NCBI RefSeq assembly: GCF_022631375.1
Contig: NZ_JALBGC010000002.1
Span: 868,001-932,000 of the forward strand
DNA from: Hymenobacter cyanobacteriorum
Lineage (GTDB): Bacteria > Bacteroidota > Bacteroidia > Cytophagales > Hymenobacteraceae
Direction: 5' to 3'
DNA length: 64,000 nt
Of the stretch, positions 46,285 to 54,008 are shown in pieces (positions within the stretch are counted from its first letter, which is position 1; every line of letters begins with the position of its first letter). The notes under the pieces were generated by a model. That model was given only the letters and a program-made list of their open reading frames with translations. It did no database searches and was not told where the DNA came from. The translations under genes were made by a program, and so were the position numbers.

Positions 46285-48030
46285 ATGAAACCGCTACTTC
46301 TGACTTCTCTGGGCCTGTTGCTCGGCACTTCGGCTTTCGCCCAGCACACCCACATGCCGGGCATGGACATGTCGATGCCTCCTGCTAAGCCCGCCCCCGC
46401 CAAACCCAAACCGGCCGCCCCTGCGCCGAGGCCAAAGCCCAAACCCAAGCCTGTTGCACCGGCCATCCGGCCCAACGCGGCCCGGCCAACACCAGCGCCG
46501 CGCCCGAAACCGGCCGCCGCTATTGCCGATACTACCCGTACCGCCCCCGCTCCTGCCATGCCGGGGATGGATATGCCTGGCATGAACAGGCCCGCCCCAA
46601 CTGCTGCGCCCGCACCGCCAGCCCAACCAACTCCGGCCATGCCGGACCACAACATGCCCGGCCACGACATGCCCGGCATGAACATGGGCACCAACGCCGG
46701 CACTGCCATGCCCGGCATGGCCCCCGCCGACAGCAGCGGCATGATGATGACGCACCTGCGCAACTCGTTTTCCAAAAGCCTGCCCATGGCGCGCCAAGGC
46801 TCGGGCACCAGCTGGCACCCCGATTCCTCGCCCATGTACATGCAGATGTACCAGACCAACGGCTGGGACGTGATGCTGATGTATTCCGTGTTTCTGCGCT
46901 ACACCCGCCAGAATTTCAACCACGACAACCTGCGCGGCGATGCCAATTTCCGCGCCAATAGCTACGTAATGGGCATGGCCAACCACCTGGTGGGCCAGCG
47001 CGGGCTGTTCAGCATCCAGGCGATGGTGACGGCCGACCCGCTGACCGTCGGGGGCGCCGGCTACCCGCTGCTGTTCCAGACCGGCGAATCCTGGAAAGGC
47101 GAAAAGCTGCACGACCACCAGCACCCGCACGACCTGCTGAGCGCGCTGGCCGTGGCCTACACCCACGCCGCCAGCGACAACGTGGACCTGACCGCCTACC
47201 TCGGCTACCCCGGCGAGCCGGCCATCGGGCCGCCCGTGTTCATGCACCGGCCCTCGGCGGCCAACCTGCCCTCGGCCCCGCTGGGCCACCACTGGCAGGA
47301 TGCCACGCACATTCAGTTCGGCGTGGCCACGCTGGGCGTGCGCTACCGCAACGCCAAGCTCGAAGGCTCGCTCTTCACCGGCCGCGAGCCCAACGAAAAC
47401 CGCTACAGCTTCGACCGGCCGCGCTTCGATTCCTACAGCGCCCGCCTCTCGGTGAACCCGTCGGACAATCTGGCGCTGCAGGTTTCGGCCGCCCACCTCA
47501 AAAGCCCCGAGGAGCTGGAGCCCAACGACAACGTGGACCGGACCAGCGCCTCGGTGCTGCACAATGCCAACGTGGGCCGGGAAAGCATCCTGTCGACAAC
47601 CGCCGTGTGGGGCATGAACCGGCACAGCGGCCTCGGCGAGGAAACGACGTATTCCAATTCTTTTTTGCTCGAAAGCAACCTGCAGGCCCGGTCGTTCAAC
47701 TTGTTCACCCGCCTCGAAACCCTGCAGCTGAACTACGACGAGCTGCTGCTGCCCGCCGCCACCGACCACGACGCGCACGCCAACCGCCAGGTTTCGGCCT
47801 TCACGCTCGGCGCGTCGAAATACCTCGCCAAAACCAACGCCGGCTGGCTCGACCTGGGCCTCACCGGCACCCTCAATACCTATAATACCGATAACACCAC
47901 CCTGCTCGCCGCCTACGGCCGCAACCCGCTCTCCTTCGAAGTGTACCTGCGCTTCATTGCGCCGCGCATGAGCATGCACATGGGCCACGGCGGCATGAAG
48001 CACGGGGGGATGAAGGGCATGAAGATGTAG
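46285..48030 (+). CDS. Met/His-rich outer membrane protein of a copper module
   Basis: A 581-residue protein with a signal peptide (ending SAFAQ). Next comes a ~130-residue Pro/Ala/Lys-rich region studded with metal-binding words (MPGMDMSMP, MPGMDMPGMN, MPDHNMPGHDMPGMNMG), then a predicted beta-barrel-like domain with HDHQHPHDL. The last 20 residues are again Met/His/Gly-rich (HMGHGGMKHGGMKG). Such methionine and histidine clusters bind Cu(I)/Cu(II). The position after copA and a cupredoxin supports a role in copper export or sequestration. A strong terminator follows. Confidence 0.82.
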   Translation: MKPLLLTSLGLLLGTSAFAQHTHMPGMDMSMPPAKPAPAKPKPAAPAPRPKPKPKPVAPAIRPNAARPTPAPRPKPAAAIADTTRTAPAPAMPGMDMPGMNRPAPTAAPAPPAQPTPAMPDHNMPGHDMPGMNMGTNAGTAMPGMAPADSSGMMMTHLRNSFSKSLPMARQGSGTSWHPDSSPMYMQMYQTNGWDVMLMYSVFLRYTRQNFNHDNLRGDANFRANSYVMGMANHLVGQRGLFSIQAMVTADPLTVGGAGYPLLFQTGESWKGEKLHDHQHPHDLLSALAVAYTHAASDNVDLTAYLGYPGEPAIGPPVFMHRPSAANLPSAPLGHHWQDATHIQFGVATLGVRYRNAKLEGSLFTGREPNENRYSFDRPRFDSYSARLSVNPSDNLALQVSAAHLKSPEELEPNDNVDRTSASVLHNANVGRESILSTTAVWGMNRHSGLGEETTYSNSFLLESNLQARSFNLFTRLETLQLNYDELLLPAATDHDAHANRQVSAFTLGASKYLAKTNAGWLDLGLTGTLNTYNTDNTTLLAAYGRNPLSFEVYLRFIAPRMSMHMGHGGMKHGGMKGMKM

Positions 48031-48053
48031 CCTGCGTCTGCCCCAACCCTCAG

Positions 48054-48086
48054 AAGCAGCGCCCCGACCGGGCGCTGCTTTTTTTT
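48054..48086 (+). terminator. Terminator of the copper module
   Basis: AAGCAGCGCCC (48054-48064) pairs with GGGCGCTGCTT (48070-48080), followed by TTTTTT. It lies 24 bases past the stop codon. Confidence 0.9.
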
Positions 48087-48124
48087 GACACCCCGTCCGA
48101 AAGCCAACACCCGCGAACTGCTTT

Positions 48125-48132
48125 TATATTTG
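48125..48132 (+). promoter_or_regulatory. Predicted -7 element (TATATTTG) of the fluoride unit
   Basis: Exact TAnnTTTG match between the copper module terminator and the riboswitch. Transcription would start near 48138, just before the aptamer. No clear TTG at -33. Confidence 0.5.
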
Positions 48133-48140
48133 CTGGCTGA

Positions 48141-48205
48141 ATACGGTGATGGATTTCCACCGCGAACCGCCGGAGCCCCGTGCTCCGCGCTGATGATTCC
48201 TACCA
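48141..48205 (+). promoter_or_regulatory. Fluoride riboswitch (crcB motif)
   Basis: The conserved blocks of the fluoride aptamer appear in order: GGTGATGG (48145-48152), CCACC (48057-type arm at 48157-48161) closing the first stem, AACCGC (48165-48170), a variable GGAG/CTCC hairpin (48172-48175/48183-48186), and CTGATGATTCCTACC (48190-48204). The 5' GGTG pairs with CACC around the ATGG loop. Downstream, AACGGC (48206-48211) can pair with GCCGTT (48245-48250), seven bases before the start codon, a possible switch element. The gene behind it is a CLC-F type fluoride exporter, which fits. Confidence 0.9.
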
Positions 48206-48257
48206 AACGGCGCCGCCCCAATGCCGCGCCGCCTAGCTCATCCTGCCGTTCGCGCCC

Positions 48258-49541
48258 ATGTTTGCACCCTTTTTCTTCGCCCGCTTTCGGGCTTTGCACG
48301 CCACCGCGGCGCTGCTGTTTCTGCTGCGCTGGCTGCTCATTTGTGGCCTCGTTGGCGCATTGGCCGGCACGGCATCCGCCGGTTTTCTGGTCGCGCTCGA
48401 TTGGGTAACGCGCTGGCGCGAAGCCCACCCCTGGGCGCTGGCGCTGCTGCCGGCGGCGGGCCTGCTCATCGGCCTGGCCTACCATTATTTCGGCGACCGG
48501 GCCGTACGCGGCAACAACCTGATTCTCGACGAAATCCACCGCCCCACGCAGCGGCTGCCGCTGCGCCTGGTGCCGCTGGTGCTGGGCGGCACGCTGCTCA
48601 CGCACCTGGTGGGCGGCTCGGCGGGCCGCGAGGGCACGGCCGTGCAAATGGGTGCGGCCCTGGCCGACCAGCTCCCGCGCTGGCTGCGCCTGCGCCCGCG
48701 CGACCGCCGCCTGCTGCTCATCGCGAGCATGAGCGCGGGGTTTGCCTCCGTCTTCGGCACCCCGCTGGCCGGGGCCGTGTTCGGGCTCGAAGTTTTTCTA
48801 TTGGGCTCCATTCGCTACGAGGCCGTGCTGCCCAGCTTCCTGGCCGCCATCATGGCTGATTTCGTGACGCGGGCCTGGGGCGTGGGCCACACGCCCTACC
48901 CCACGCTGGGCGCGCTGCCGCTCACCCCGCTGCTACTGGGCAGCACGCTGCTGGCGGGCGCGCTGTTTGGGCTCGCGGCCCGGGCCTTTGCCACGCTCAC
49001 GCACGGCATCAGCAAGGTTTTCGGCTGCATCAGCTACCCGCCCCTGCGGCCGGTGCTGGGCGGCGTGCTGGTGGCGGGGCTGCTGTGGCTGGCCGGGCCG
49101 GGGCGTTTTGGTGGGCTGGGCGTGCCGGTTATTGTTGAAGCATTCCAACACCCGCTGGCCGCCACCGACTGGGCCTGGAAGCTGGCCCTCACGGCCCTCA
49201 CGCTGGGCTGCGGCTTCAAGGGCGGCGAGGTCACGCCGCTGTTTTTCATCGGGGCGGCGCTGGGCAGTACGCTGGCCGTGGTACTGCCGCTGCCGGTAGC
49301 CCTGCTCGCCGCTATGGGCTTTGTGGGGGTATTTGCGGGCGCGGCCAACACGCCGCTGGCCTGCCTGCTGATGGGTCTGGAACTGTTCGGCACCAATGCC
49401 GGCGTGTACCTGGCGCTGGCCTGCGTGGTGGCGTACTTGTTTTCGGGCCACCACGGCATTTATGGCGCGCAGGTGGTGGGCCAGGCCAAGCACCTGCGGC
49501 TGGGGCGGCAGCAAGGCCAGCGGCTGGGTGAGCTGCCCTAG
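48258..49541 (+). CDS. CLC-F type fluoride/proton antiporter
   Basis: A 427-residue CLC-family membrane protein with the usual many-helix layout. The anion-site motif is GNNLI (residues 85-89) in place of the GSGIP of chloride CLCs, and the second motif is GREGT (123-127) followed by AVQMG, with the gating glutamate at 125. Both replacements are hallmarks of the CLC-F clade, which exports fluoride in exchange for protons. Later, GFKGGEVTPLFFIGA fits the helix N region. A fluoride riboswitch directly upstream supports this over a chloride channel. ATG 48258 lies about 120 bases from the predicted transcript start. Confidence 0.92.
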   Translation: MFAPFFFARFRALHATAALLFLLRWLLICGLVGALAGTASAGFLVALDWVTRWREAHPWALALLPAAGLLIGLAYHYFGDRAVRGNNLILDEIHRPTQRLPLRLVPLVLGGTLLTHLVGGSAGREGTAVQMGAALADQLPRWLRLRPRDRRLLLIASMSAGFASVFGTPLAGAVFGLEVFLLGSIRYEAVLPSFLAAIMADFVTRAWGVGHTPYPTLGALPLTPLLLGSTLLAGALFGLAARAFATLTHGISKVFGCISYPPLRPVLGGVLVAGLLWLAGPGRFGGLGVPVIVEAFQHPLAATDWAWKLALTALTLGCGFKGGEVTPLFFIGAALGSTLAVVLPLPVALLAAMGFVGVFAGAANTPLACLLMGLELFGTNAGVYLALACVVAYLFSGHHGIYGAQVVGQAKHLRLGRQQGQRLGELP

Positions 49542-49547
49542 CCGGGC

Positions 49548-50087
49548 CTACAGCAGAATATCGAACGTGAGGGCGGGCATCACGAGCAGCTTCCGGCGCG
49601 CGACGCGCATGTCGCCGTCCTGGTAATCGGCCACAAATCCATTGGCCACCAATACATTGATGCCGGCCCGGAAATCGTTGCTGAAGCGCAGGTTCAGGCC
49701 CGCGCCGCCGCCCACGTTGAAGTCCGTTAGGGTGCCCTTGTTCGCATTCGGGCCCAGGTCCCAGTGGTAGAGCGAATAGACCCCGCCGATGCCAACCACC
49801 GGTTCCAGGCGCGGGTTTTTGAGCGGAATGTAATAGGTGAGCAGGCCAATGCCGCCAGCGCTGAATTCGTTCTGCCGGTGCGAATCGAACACCTGCGTGG
49901 CTACCAGCCGCCCGCCAAAACGCTGCCCGAAACGCCCTTCGGCCTGCACGCCCAGCACTTTGGGATTGCCCAAAAGTCCCAGGGCAGCCTTATATTCTCG
50001 ATAAGCAACCGGCTTGGCAGACATTTCCTGCGCCGCCGCTTGTAAGCCAGCCAGCAGGAACAGCAGAAATGGTAGTAGTTTTTGCAT
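49548..50087 (-). CDS. Small outer membrane beta-barrel protein
   Basis: A 179-residue protein with a signal peptide (LLPFLLFLLAGLQAAAQ). Alternating hydrophobic strands then end in FDILL, the pattern of a porin-like or OmpA-like eight-stranded barrel. Glycine/aromatic turns (VGIGGVYSLYHWDLG, VGGGAGLNLRFSNDF) support this. Function unknown. It converges on the fluoride exporter with a six-base gap. ATG 50087 begins directly at the signal. Confidence 0.75.
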   Translation of the reverse strand: MQKLLPFLLFLLAGLQAAAQEMSAKPVAYREYKAALGLLGNPKVLGVQAEGRFGQRFGGRLVATQVFDSHRQNEFSAGGIGLLTYYIPLKNPRLEPVVGIGGVYSLYHWDLGPNANKGTLTDFNVGGGAGLNLRFSNDFRAGINVLVANGFVADYQDGDMRVARRKLLVMPALTFDILL

Positions 50088-50218
50088 AGCGGAATTGATT
50101 AGCGCCTGCGAATCTACCGCCGCCATCACGGCCAGCTGTACGGCAAAAAAATATTTTCCAGGCAACCATCGCCGACCTTTCCGCATCTGCCGCTCCAACT
50201 CACCATCCTTTCTGCGCT

Positions 50219-50776
50219 TTGCCTACGCTTACTTTATCCGAAGCCGACCTCATCGCTGCCTGCGTGCGCGGCGAGCACCGGGCCCAGCGCCAGCTCTACG
50301 ACCAGCTGGCCGGGCTCATGCTCACCGTGTGCCGCCGCTACCTCAAGCGCCGCGAAGACGCCGAAGAAGCCCTGCTGCTGGGCTTTGCCAAGATGTTTCG
50401 GGCCTTGCCCACCTACCGTTTCGAAGGCAGCTTCGAGGGCTGGGTGCGCCGCATCATGGTGAACGAAGCCCTGATGCAGCTGCGCCAGCGCGAACTGATG
50501 ACCGTCTCGTTCGAAGATTTCGTGCAGCCCGAAAACCTGGCCGTGACAGCCGCCACCGCCGATACGCAGCTGCAGGCCGAAGACCTGATGGGCCTGCTGG
50601 CCACCCTGCCCGCCGGTTATCGCACCGTGTTCAACCTCTACGCCTTGGAAGGCTACGGCCACCAGGAAATTGCCGAGCTGCTGGGCATCAGCGAAGGCAC
50701 CAGCAAGTCGCAACTGAGCAAGGCCCGCGCCATGCTGCAGCGGCGCATCCAGTTTTCCAACATTAGCACCAACTAG
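50219..50776 (+). CDS. ECF-family RNA polymerase sigma factor
   Basis: A 185-residue sigma-70 family factor with region 2 (about 22-90; RQLYDQLAGLMLTVCRRYLK and FEGSFEGWVRRIMVNEAL) and region 4 (about 120-178; LPAGYRTVFNLYALEGYGHQEIAELLGISEGTSKSQL in two helices). The gene behind it encodes a membrane protein of anti-sigma layout, followed by an outer membrane protein, a common extracytoplasmic-signal arrangement in Bacteroidota. Start is TTG at 50219; no ATG is available nearby. Confidence 0.92.
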   Translation: MPTLTLSEADLIAACVRGEHRAQRQLYDQLAGLMLTVCRRYLKRREDAEEALLLGFAKMFRALPTYRFEGSFEGWVRRIMVNEALMQLRQRELMTVSFEDFVQPENLAVTAATADTQLQAEDLMGLLATLPAGYRTVFNLYALEGYGHQEIAELLGISEGTSKSQLSKARAMLQRRIQFSNISTN

Positions 50777-50780
50777 ACCG

Positions 50781-51926
50781 ATGTCTACTGACAATATCGA
50801 CGACTTATTCCGCCGCCAGCTCGATGGCCACGCCACCCCGCCCGGCGACGACCTGTGGGCCCGCCTGCAGGCCGGCCCCGGCGCGGCCGCCCCAGCCCCG
50901 GAGCCCGCCGCCAATGCCACCCCCGAGCGCGTGGACGAGCTGTATAAAGAGCGGCTGAAGACGCACGTCACGCTGCCCTCCCGCAAAGTATGGGAGCGGC
51001 TGGAAGACGAGCACCTGCGCCCCCGCAAGCGCCGGCCCGCCGCCTGGTGGCCGATGGCCATGGCTGCGGCGGTGGCCCTGCTGCTGCTGGCGGGCGGTGC
51101 GGGCCTGTGGCTGGGTTGGGACGGGGGCGGCCGGGGTTCGGCGGGCACGGTAGCGTCGCAGCCGGGAAACGGCAGCCGCCTGTCGGACTCGCACCAACCG
51201 ACTGCTGCTGATAAATCGGCCGCACTACCAACCAACAACGACCGCCGGCTTGATAAGCCGGGCACGGCGCAAACCGGCCTGGCCGCCAACACTGCTACCA
51301 GCGCAACCGAAGCCGCGGCTGCCACCAATGCCACCGCCGGCCAGAACATCGCCCGGACTTCGCAAACCACGATTTCCGGCCTGAATCAAAAAAACCTGCC
51401 GGCCCGGGCAACCCGCCCCGCCGGCCCCGCATCTAGCGCTTCGAAGGTCGGGATGATGGCTCAGCAGTCGCCCCGCCGCCCGCAGGGAGCTTCCCGGCAG
51501 CCGGACGCGGTGGCCGCCAATACTTCCCCGCTGGTGGCCCGCACGACGCCCCAGCCCACCATCCCAACCCGAACCCGCCCGGCTGACGAGCCGGCCCAAG
51601 TGGCCACTACCACCTTACCTGCTCCTACTCCGGCCGGGGAAAACGTCCCCGCCGCTACCGCTTCCTCCCTCGCCGCGGCCACCCTCATTACGGTGGATGT
51701 GCGCAACGGCGCGGCCCGCCGCCCCTCGCTGGCAACCGCCGTGGCCACGGCCGCCGCCGCCGCCACCGACGAGCGCCGCGGCCTCGGTGGCCGCCTGCTG
51801 CGGCAGGTGGGCCACGCGGTGCGGGGCGAGCGCATCAGCCTGTCGGAAGTAACCGGCCTGCCCGAAAACCTGACCCTGGAAGCCAACATTATCGGCCGCC
51901 ACGTCAGCAAGTCCATTCAACTCTAA
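50781..51926 (+). CDS. Probable membrane anti-sigma factor with duplicated N-terminal motif
   Basis: A 381-residue protein starting four bases after the sigma gene. The cytoplasmic N-terminus (1-85) holds two copies of the same motif: DDLFRRQLDGHATPP with DLWARL, then DELYKERLKTHVTLP with VWERL. One membrane helix follows (about 90-112; WWPMAMAAAVALLLLAGGAGLWL) and then a long Ala/Thr/Pro-rich periplasmic part. The layout (sigma-adjacent, cytoplasmic sigma-binding segment, single TM) fits an anti-sigma factor, though no zinc-binding HxxxCxxC motif is visible. Confidence 0.75.
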   Translation: MSTDNIDDLFRRQLDGHATPPGDDLWARLQAGPGAAAPAPEPAANATPERVDELYKERLKTHVTLPSRKVWERLEDEHLRPRKRRPAAWWPMAMAAAVALLLLAGGAGLWLGWDGGGRGSAGTVASQPGNGSRLSDSHQPTAADKSAALPTNNDRRLDKPGTAQTGLAANTATSATEAAAATNATAGQNIARTSQTTISGLNQKNLPARATRPAGPASSASKVGMMAQQSPRRPQGASRQPDAVAANTSPLVARTTPQPTIPTRTRPADEPAQVATTTLPAPTPAGENVPAATASSLAAATLITVDVRNGAARRPSLATAVATAAAAATDERRGLGGRLLRQVGHAVRGERISLSEVTGLPENLTLEANIIGRHVSKSIQL

Positions 51927-51947
51927 CGCTCTTTTTCCTTAGAAATC

Positions 51948-53096
51948 ATGCAACGCGCTTTTCTTCCCTTTTCTCTGCTGCTGGCTCTGGTGCTTGGGGT
52001 TTCGTCGAATGCCCAAGCCACCGCCCTGGCCCGCCCTGTTACCGTGAAGGACACCATTGTGGTGCGCCTGCCCAACAAAGCCGTGATTACGCTGATGGTG
52101 CGCGATGCCGCCCAGCTGCGCCAGCTCAAAAAATACCAGCTCGACTCGCTCACCTCGCGCCTGGCTACCTACATCACCCAGGCCGAGGCGGCCGCCAAAA
52201 CGGCCAGCACCAACCAGGTAACGATGGAGTTTTACCCCGACAAGGACCAGCCCGGCAAAAACATGCCCGAGCAAATCCGCATCACCACCCACAAAACGGC
52301 GGCCGGCGCGGCCTCCAACAACAAGGTGGACGTGATGATGGACAAGGCCTCGAAAAATACCGGCGTGAGCTTCAAGATTGGCGGCAAAACCGAGGAAGAG
52401 CGCCGCACCCGCGCCATCAACCGCGACTCGGTGCGCCAGAAAAACTTCGAAAACCACCACAGCAAATCGCACCTGATTTTCGACCTGGGCCTTAACGCGC
52501 TGGTGAACCAGAAAACCTACCTCGGCCTCAATGGCCAGCCCGAAACCGTCGACCTGCGCACTGAGGGCTCGCGCTACGTCAACATCGGCCTGAACTGGGA
52601 CCCCCGCCTCGGCGGCAAGCACAGCCCCGTGAGCCTGACCGTGGGCCCCGAGTTTGCCTTCAACAACTACATGCTGAGCGGCAACAACAAGTGGGTGAAC
52701 GTGAACGGCCGCACCGCCGTGGTGCACGAAACCAACGGCCGCCAGTACCAGAAAACCAAACTCGCTACCTCCAGCATCAACCTGCCCCTGATGCTGCGCC
52801 TGCAGCTGCGCGACTCGCACTACCGCCCCACGTTCCTGCTCAGCGCCGGGGGCTTTGCCGGCTACCGCATCAAGTCCTGGACCAAGCTGAAGTACACCAG
52901 CGAAGGCACCACCTACAAGGACAAGGAGGACGGCAGCTACAACATGGAAAACTTCCTCTATGGCCTGCAGGGCACCATCGGCTACGGCGACCTGGAGTTT
53001 TTCGCCAAGTACAACATGAACCCCCTGTTCAAAACCGGCGCCGGCCCCGATACGCAGGTGCTCAGCTTCGGCCTGCGGCTAATTGGGGTGAACTAA
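51948..53096 (+). CDS. Outer membrane protein of the sigma/anti-sigma operon (PorT-like barrel)
   Basis: A 382-residue protein with a signal peptide (ending SSNAQA). A middle region (residues ~35-170) is rich in charged residues, and a C-terminal beta-barrel of the outer-membrane PorT-like type begins near LIFDLGLNALVNQKTYLG and ends LSFGLRLIGVN. It lies 21 bases after the anti-sigma gene on the same strand, so it is probably co-transcribed. It may be the sensor or the target of the pathway. Confidence 0.8.
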   Translation: MQRAFLPFSLLLALVLGVSSNAQATALARPVTVKDTIVVRLPNKAVITLMVRDAAQLRQLKKYQLDSLTSRLATYITQAEAAAKTASTNQVTMEFYPDKDQPGKNMPEQIRITTHKTAAGAASNNKVDVMMDKASKNTGVSFKIGGKTEEERRTRAINRDSVRQKNFENHHSKSHLIFDLGLNALVNQKTYLGLNGQPETVDLRTEGSRYVNIGLNWDPRLGGKHSPVSLTVGPEFAFNNYMLSGNNKWVNVNGRTAVVHETNGRQYQKTKLATSSINLPLMLRLQLRDSHYRPTFLLSAGGFAGYRIKSWTKLKYTSEGTTYKDKEDGSYNMENFLYGLQGTIGYGDLEFFAKYNMNPLFKTGAGPDTQVLSFGLRLIGVN

Positions 53097-53105
53097 GCGA
53101 ACCAT

Positions 53106-53196
53106 TTGTCATCCTGAGCAAAGCGAAGGACCTTATCACGGCTGAGTATTCCTCAACCAGCCGTGATAAGGTCCTTCGCTTTGCTCAGGATGACAA
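53106..53196. repeat. 39-bp perfect palindrome of the GTCATCCTGAGC type
   Basis: Left arm 53106-53144 and right arm 53158-53196 are perfect inverted copies with a 13-base loop. The arm begins TTGTCATCCTGAGCAAAGCG, matching the start of the palindrome at 2635-2681. It lies between two convergent genes and could terminate both. Confidence 0.93.
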
Positions 53197-53249
53197 GCGC
53201 ACCTACCAAAATCAGCCTTTCCCAACCGCTTCCTTATTTGAATCAACTC

Positions 53250-54008
53250 TTACTGCCCCCGGAAAAAATTATCCAGCAGAATGGCCGCCGAAATGGCCAC
53301 GTTCAGGCTTTCGGCCTGGCCGCCGGCCCCGCGCGGAATGTGCAGCTTGCGCGTGAGGGCCGTTGCCACGCCCGGCGTGAGGCCGTGCGACTCGGAACCC
53401 ATCACCAACACGCCGGCCGGTTGCAGGGTGAGGCGGTGCACGTTGTCGCCCTCCAAATCGGCCCCGTAGATGCCCACGGCGGGCGGCAGCGTGGGCAGCC
53501 ACTCGGCCAAATCGCGCTCCCAGACGCGCACGCGGGCAAAAGCCCCCATGCTGGCGGCCACGGTTTTGGGGGCGTAGGCATCGGCGCAGCCGGGGCTGAG
53601 CACCACGCCGGGCAGGTTGTACCAGTCGGCCAGGCGCAGCAGGGTGCCGAGGTTGCCGGGGTCGCGCACTTCGTCGAGGGCCAGCAACAAACCGGTTTCG
53701 GGCAGCGTTAGGGGCAGCGGCGGGGCGGCGGGCTGGCGGGCAATGGCCAGGGTCGTGGTATTGGTGGCCAGCGTACCCAACTGGGTGAGCTCGTGCTCGG
53801 TAGCCAGGCTGAGCGGCAGGCGGGCGGGCAGTTGGGCACGGTATTGGTCGGCAAATTCGGGCGTGGCCAGCACGTGTTCGGTTTCCAGGCCGGAACTTAG
53901 CAGCTCCAACACGCTTTTGCCGCCCTCCACCAGAAACGCGCCGTGGCGGTGCCGGTACTTCTTTTGGTGCAGTGACTGCACGTATTTGCCCAGTGCTTTT
54001 GAAACCAT
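53250..54008 (-). CDS. TrmH/SpoU family RNA 2'-O-methyltransferase
   Basis: A 252-residue SPOUT-class methyltransferase. An N-terminal RNA-binding substrate domain (about 1-95; GAFLVEGGKSVLELL) precedes the knotted catalytic domain with its three motifs: DEVRDPGNLGTLLR, VMGSESHGL and the ESLNVAISAAILL region. It resembles the RlmB/TsnR-like group that modifies rRNA, but the target is not certain. Start ATG 54008 overlaps or abuts the start of the divergent tamL-like gene. Confidence 0.9.
   Translation of the reverse strand: MVSKALGKYVQSLHQKKYRHRHGAFLVEGGKSVLELLSSGLETEHVLATPEFADQYRAQLPARLPLSLATEHELTQLGTLATNTTTLAIARQPAAPPLPLTLPETGLLLALDEVRDPGNLGTLLRLADWYNLPGVVLSPGCADAYAPKTVAASMGAFARVRVWERDLAEWLPTLPPAVGIYGADLEGDNVHRLTLQPAGVLVMGSESHGLTPGVATALTRKLHIPRGAGGQAESLNVAISAAILLDNFFRGQ

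Noticed and set aside
46285-46730. Repetitive Met/Pro-rich coding DNA considered as a tandem repeat or CRISPR-like array
   Set aside because: The repeats are irregular, in frame, and encode metal-binding words of a clear secreted protein.
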